A DNA stretch of 64,000 nucleotides, taken from the NCBI RefSeq assembly GCF_002367995.1, contig NZ_AP018207.1, positions 1,786,333-1,850,332 on the forward strand, in the 5' to 3' direction. Source of the stretch: Calothrix brevissima NIES-22. GTDB taxonomy: Bacteria; Cyanobacteriota; Cyanobacteriia; Cyanobacteriales; Nostocaceae. The notes below the pieces were generated by a model. It was not told the origin of the DNA. It ran no database searches and worked only from the letters and a program-made list of their open reading frames with translations. Position 1 is the stretch's first letter. Each line of letters starts with the position of its first letter. The position numbers and the translations under genes are program-made. Below are positions 61,096 through 64,000 of this stretch, in pieces.

Positions 61096-63417
61096 TTAAC
61101 TGCTGATAATATCTTCAATTTTTTGGAGTTTTTCAAGTAAGTACATAGCATATTTATAGGATTCTTCTATTATTTTATGCTCTTCTTTTTGTCCATATAA
61201 ATTGTTTTCTGATAGAGAGCGAAGAGAGACAAGTATGAGATTAATATAATAGCGAAAATCATTAGACATTTGCATTAAAGTTGGCATTTGGAGAATAAAG
61301 CATTTGTGATTTGATTCGAGCAATGCGGTTAAATTTTTATTGATTTGCATGTTGACAATGTCGTCAAAAATATCAATAATATTTAAAATTCGCCAAGCTG
61401 ATTTGTAAATTGTTTCTATTATCTCTTGTCGTTCTTGAATATCATCAACTAAATCATCAACTAATAACTGAAGAAACCCAATTATTGAGTTAAGTTGCGT
61501 GCGAATTTCGTGAGAAATACGGCTCAAGCTTTTATTTTGAGAAATGGTAACTTCACGAGGATAGGCGATTTGTGTTGAAAACTTACGCATTGCACCGAGA
61601 ATTTTGATCCGTGCTGAGTTCTTTTCCGGATTTTCGGTAAATTGCATAGAGTAGAGGTTGGAGTAATAGCCGGCTTTTTGTAAAAGTTCCTCATGGGTTC
61701 CGACTTCTACCACGCTTCCACGATCTAAGACTGCTATTTGATGAGCTTTTTGAACTGTGGAAAGACGATGTGCAATTATCAATGTGGTGCGATCGCGGCT
61801 TAACTCATCTAGCGCAGTTTGTACTAAGCGTTCGGAAACCGTATCTAAGGCGCTGGTAGCTTCGTCAAGGATTAAAATCTCCGGGTTTTGGACTAACGCG
61901 CGCGCGATCGCTAATCTTTGTCTTTGTCCCCCAGATAACATGACGCCGCGATCGCCAATTAAGGTATCAAATCCTTCAGGTAATTTACTAATAAACTCAT
62001 AGGCGTTGGCTTGCTTAGTTGCAGTAATAATCTCTTCTTCAGTCGCTTCTGGTCTACCATAGGCGATGTTATACCGCACTGATTCGTTAAACAGAAAGGT
62101 ATCTTGGCTAACAATACCCATCCGTTTTCTGAAGGAGAAAATATCGAATTCTCGCAAGTCTGTGCCATCAATGGTAATACGTCCGGCGATCGGGTCATAA
62201 AATCTGGGTAACAAATCTGCTAAAGTCGATTTTCCCGCACCAGAACCACCCACCAGTGCTAAGGTTTGACCGCGAGGTAAATATAAACTGACATTTTGAA
62301 GGACTAACTTTTCCTGACCGGGATAGCTAAAAGATAGTCCTTCAAAACTCACTCCCTCTTCTAATTGGGTGTAAGTCAGCTTACCATTGCCCATTAATGG
62401 CTTATTCTCTAGGCTTAAAAATTCAGTGACAATATTGACACTAGCAGCAGTGCTAGCAAATGCACTGCGTAAAGCGTTTAATTGGGAAATTAATGGTAGT
62501 ACCCGCAATAAGACTAATAAATATGTTAAAAGTACGGTGGAAAGGGAGACAATTTGATCGGCTAAAAAAGTCTTACTTAATAAGACAATCAGCATTAAAG
62601 CTGTGACTCCCATGATCTCACTCATAGGTGCGATCGCTTCCGAGTTTACCTGAGATTGAAAATCAGCCTTTTCTCGATTCCTAATTAACTTTTTAATTTT
62701 GTCAAATTCTCGATTTTCATTGCCTGTAGACTTAACTAAGCGAATGCCATTGAGCATTTCTAAAATATTAATAGAATAGGCTTGTGACATTTCACTAAGT
62801 TGAGTACCAAACTTTTTAGAACGCGCGATCGCAAATTGATTAATCAAGGTCACTACAGATAGTAAAAATGTCGCCGCAATTGTCATCTGCCAAGAAATTG
62901 ACAATAATAAGCCGACGAAGACAATGATAGTAATTATGAGAATAATTAACTTAATAGTATTACCTATACAAGTTGCTGTTCGACCAATTTCTCCCCCTAG
63001 TTTGTGAATTAAATCGCCAACTTTTGTTTTAGCAAAATAATCCATATCTACTTCTAATAATAGTTTTAATCCGGCTTCTCGCATATCTGCTGTTAGGAGA
63101 CGAGTTAAAGAACTCGCTGCCAAATTGCTACTATAATTAGCTAAGTTTTTGAGGGCAATTGTTAATATAATTACCCCGGACATAACTCCGACACCATAAG
63201 GTTCAGTGATTTTATCAATCGGAGACATAATAAATTTTAAAATTTGCGGGCCGTTGCTTAAATCTACTTCGTGACCGACAATTTTTAAAATCACTGGCAC
63301 AATTAAAGTTGTGCTGACACCATTAAATAATGCTCCTGAAAAACCCAAAATTATTGTTAGAATGCACAAGCCTGGATAAGGCTTGGCAAATCTCATTAGT
63401 AGGTTTCTAGTAGACAT
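61096..63417 (-). CDS. MsbA-type ABC exporter with C-terminal HisKA domain
   Basis: 773 aa. Residues 1-~330: six-span exporter domain. ~340-590: nucleotide-binding domain with Walker A GGSGAGKST, signature LSGGQRQRLAIARALVQ, Walker B ILILDEATSALD, H-loop LIIAHRLSTV. The normal protein would end near NLYSMQF (~590). About 180 further residues include ISHEIRTQLNSIIGFLQLL with His636 and a second helix ending ILNIIDIFDDIV, the two-helix dimerisation/phosphoacceptor domain of histidine kinases (usual SHEIRTPLN; here Pro is Gln). No catalytic ATPase domain follows. The HepA family of heterocyst envelope polysaccharide exporters is a possible relative; not proven. Confidence 0.88.
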   Translation of the reverse strand: MSTRNLLMRFAKPYPGLCILTIILGFSGALFNGVSTTLIVPVILKIVGHEVDLSNGPQILKFIMSPIDKITEPYGVGVMSGVIILTIALKNLANYSSNLAASSLTRLLTADMREAGLKLLLEVDMDYFAKTKVGDLIHKLGGEIGRTATCIGNTIKLIILIITIIVFVGLLLSISWQMTIAATFLLSVVTLINQFAIARSKKFGTQLSEMSQAYSINILEMLNGIRLVKSTGNENREFDKIKKLIRNREKADFQSQVNSEAIAPMSEIMGVTALMLIVLLSKTFLADQIVSLSTVLLTYLLVLLRVLPLISQLNALRSAFASTAASVNIVTEFLSLENKPLMGNGKLTYTQLEEGVSFEGLSFSYPGQEKLVLQNVSLYLPRGQTLALVGGSGAGKSTLADLLPRFYDPIAGRITIDGTDLREFDIFSFRKRMGIVSQDTFLFNESVRYNIAYGRPEATEEEIITATKQANAYEFISKLPEGFDTLIGDRGVMLSGGQRQRLAIARALVQNPEILILDEATSALDTVSERLVQTALDELSRDRTTLIIAHRLSTVQKAHQIAVLDRGSVVEVGTHEELLQKAGYYSNLYSMQFTENPEKNSARIKILGAMRKFSTQIAYPREVTISQNKSLSRISHEIRTQLNSIIGFLQLLVDDLVDDIQERQEIIETIYKSAWRILNIIDIFDDIVNMQINKNLTALLESNHKCFILQMPTLMQMSNDFRYYINLILVSLRSLSENNLYGQKEEHKIIEESYKYAMYLLEKLQKIEDIISS

Positions 63418-63569
63418 CAGTTATGTGTATAATAATTTATTCATTACTAACACAATCTTCAAATTGTTGCCAAATTAACTAAAGCAATTTTTTTGGTTTA
63501 TTTATTTAAGTAAAAATACAGTTATTACTCAAATCAAATAGATTTAATTTAAGATAATTATCTAGATAG

Positions 63570-64000
63570 TTACAACCGAAAAATTACTGATTCTAAACTA
63601 GCAGCCATAGCTTCTATGCTATATTTTTCTACACATCTTTCTCGCGCTTTTTTTCCGCGTTGATTTGCTAGTTCTAAATTATGAAATATTAATTGAATTT
63701 GTGTAGCCAGTTGTTCTGGGTTAGCTGGTGCAACTAAATAACCAGTTTCACCTAAAATTGCGGGAATATCTCCAACTATGGTTGATAATACAGGCTTTGC
63801 CATTGACATCCCATCTGTTAGTTTTAAAGGAAATTGCGCGCGGGTTTCTGGTGTATCTCTTTGGGGAACAACAACAATGTGAGCAGCAGCTACGACATCT
63901 GGCATGATTTCTGCGGGATAATTGGGTAATTTAACAATCCAACGTCCCCATTTTTGTTGCAATTCTTCATCGTAATTATCGTAAGGACTACCACCGACGA
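63570..64000 (-). CDS. Glycosyltransferase (GT4/GT-B), C-terminal part, runs off the right edge
   Basis: The frame is open to base 64000, so the N-terminus lies outside. Visible: VGGSPYDNYDEELQQKWGRW, then VVAAAHIVVVPQ, DTPETRAQFPLKLTDGMSMA followed by KPVLSTIVGDIPAIL, and the closing helix YSIEAMAASLESVIF. This is the donor-binding half of a GT4-like enzyme. It is on the same strand as the exporter operon; the 152-bp gap to the ABC exporter may hold a promoter. Confidence 0.85.
   Translation of the reverse strand, partial: VGGSPYDNYDEELQQKWGRWIVKLPNYPAEIMPDVVAAAHIVVVPQRDTPETRAQFPLKLTDGMSMAKPVLSTIVGDIPAILGETGYLVAPANPEQLATQIQLIFHNLELANQRGKKARERCVEKYSIEAMAASLESVIFRL

Noticed and set aside
61096-63417. 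Naming the exporter hepA
   Set aside because: The relation to heterocyst envelope exporter HepA is possible, but I cannot verify it by eye, and the HisKA tail is not part of the HepA I know.
1-64000. tRNA or rRNA genes
   Set aside because: No TTCGA-type T-loop with flanking acceptor stems and no rRNA-like stretches were found on reading both strands; a tRNAscan run would settle this.

Overview
The window looks like a chromosomal segment of a filamentous, probably heterocyst-forming cyanobacterium (Nostocales). Evidence seen in the sequence: GCGATCGC (HIP1-type) octamers scattered through genes of every category, AT-rich intergenic DNA, arrays of 7-bp tandem repeats of the TTGACTG / AATGACA kind (STRR-like), and a bilin phytochrome with an Rcp-like response regulator. 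Several genes are types common in Nostoc relatives (GHL10 hydrolase, PEP-CTERM protein, DnaJ-pentapeptide protein, FHA proteins, Npun_R2821/R2823-like glycosyltransferases). I found no rRNA, tRNA, intact insertion sequence, prophage or CRISPR array. Most non-coding structure consists of terminators, attenuators and small palindromic or MITE-like repeats.

Layout. 0-6 kb: 5'-part of an RTX-type Ca-binding gene, a GHL10 hydrolase, a double winged-helix protein with a small zinc-ribbon partner, and a rhomboid homologue that has lost its catalytic Ser and His. 5.8-10.7 kb: a light/two-component cluster (phytochrome kinase, Rcp-like regulator, REC-GAF-kinase). 10.8-16.4 kb: a carotenoid-desaturase-like FAD enzyme, a methyltransferase, a single-domain cNMP-binding protein and a complete lipoxygenase. 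16.4-23.0 kb: a ParA-like ATPase followed by a compact three-gene unit: a winged-helix protein, a 685-aa P-loop ATPase, and an 852-aa protein joining a DEDDy 3'-5' exonuclease, a Cas4/RecB-type Fe-S nuclease and an FtsK-type DNA motor. This unit is the best candidate for an undescribed DNA-processing or defence system. 23.2-27.8 kb: two glycosyltransferases and two exported proteins.

28.2-29.8 kb: aroF-type DAHP synthase preceded by a 22-codon leader peptide with 9 aromatic residues, an intrinsic terminator and a matching antiterminator arm, plus a second terminator/antiterminator pair further upstream. This is a clear ribosome-mediated attenuator and possibly a tandem one. 30-38 kb: a zinc-ribbon membrane protein, a DnaJ-pentapeptide protein, a FecCD-type importer pair, small membrane ORFs, a DUF5995-like protein and an MscS channel. 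38-45.6 kb: an ABC-2 exporter with two paralogous permeases, then an OpuC/Yeh-type osmoprotectant importer. 46-56 kb: MnmH, endonuclease V, two FHA proteins (one fused to a flavin oxidoreductase-like domain), a CPBP protease, an SGNH hydrolase, a UbiB-like kinase and membrane proteins. 56-64 kb: a minus-strand surface-glycan operon with GT-A/GT8-like, GT10-like and GT4 glycosyltransferases and an MsbA-type ABC exporter that carries a C-terminal histidine-kinase phosphoacceptor domain. The last gene runs off the right edge.

Functions are inferred from motifs read by eye; no database search was run. Where the longest frame begins at TTG or GTG but a better internal ATG exists, the internal start was chosen and this is stated.
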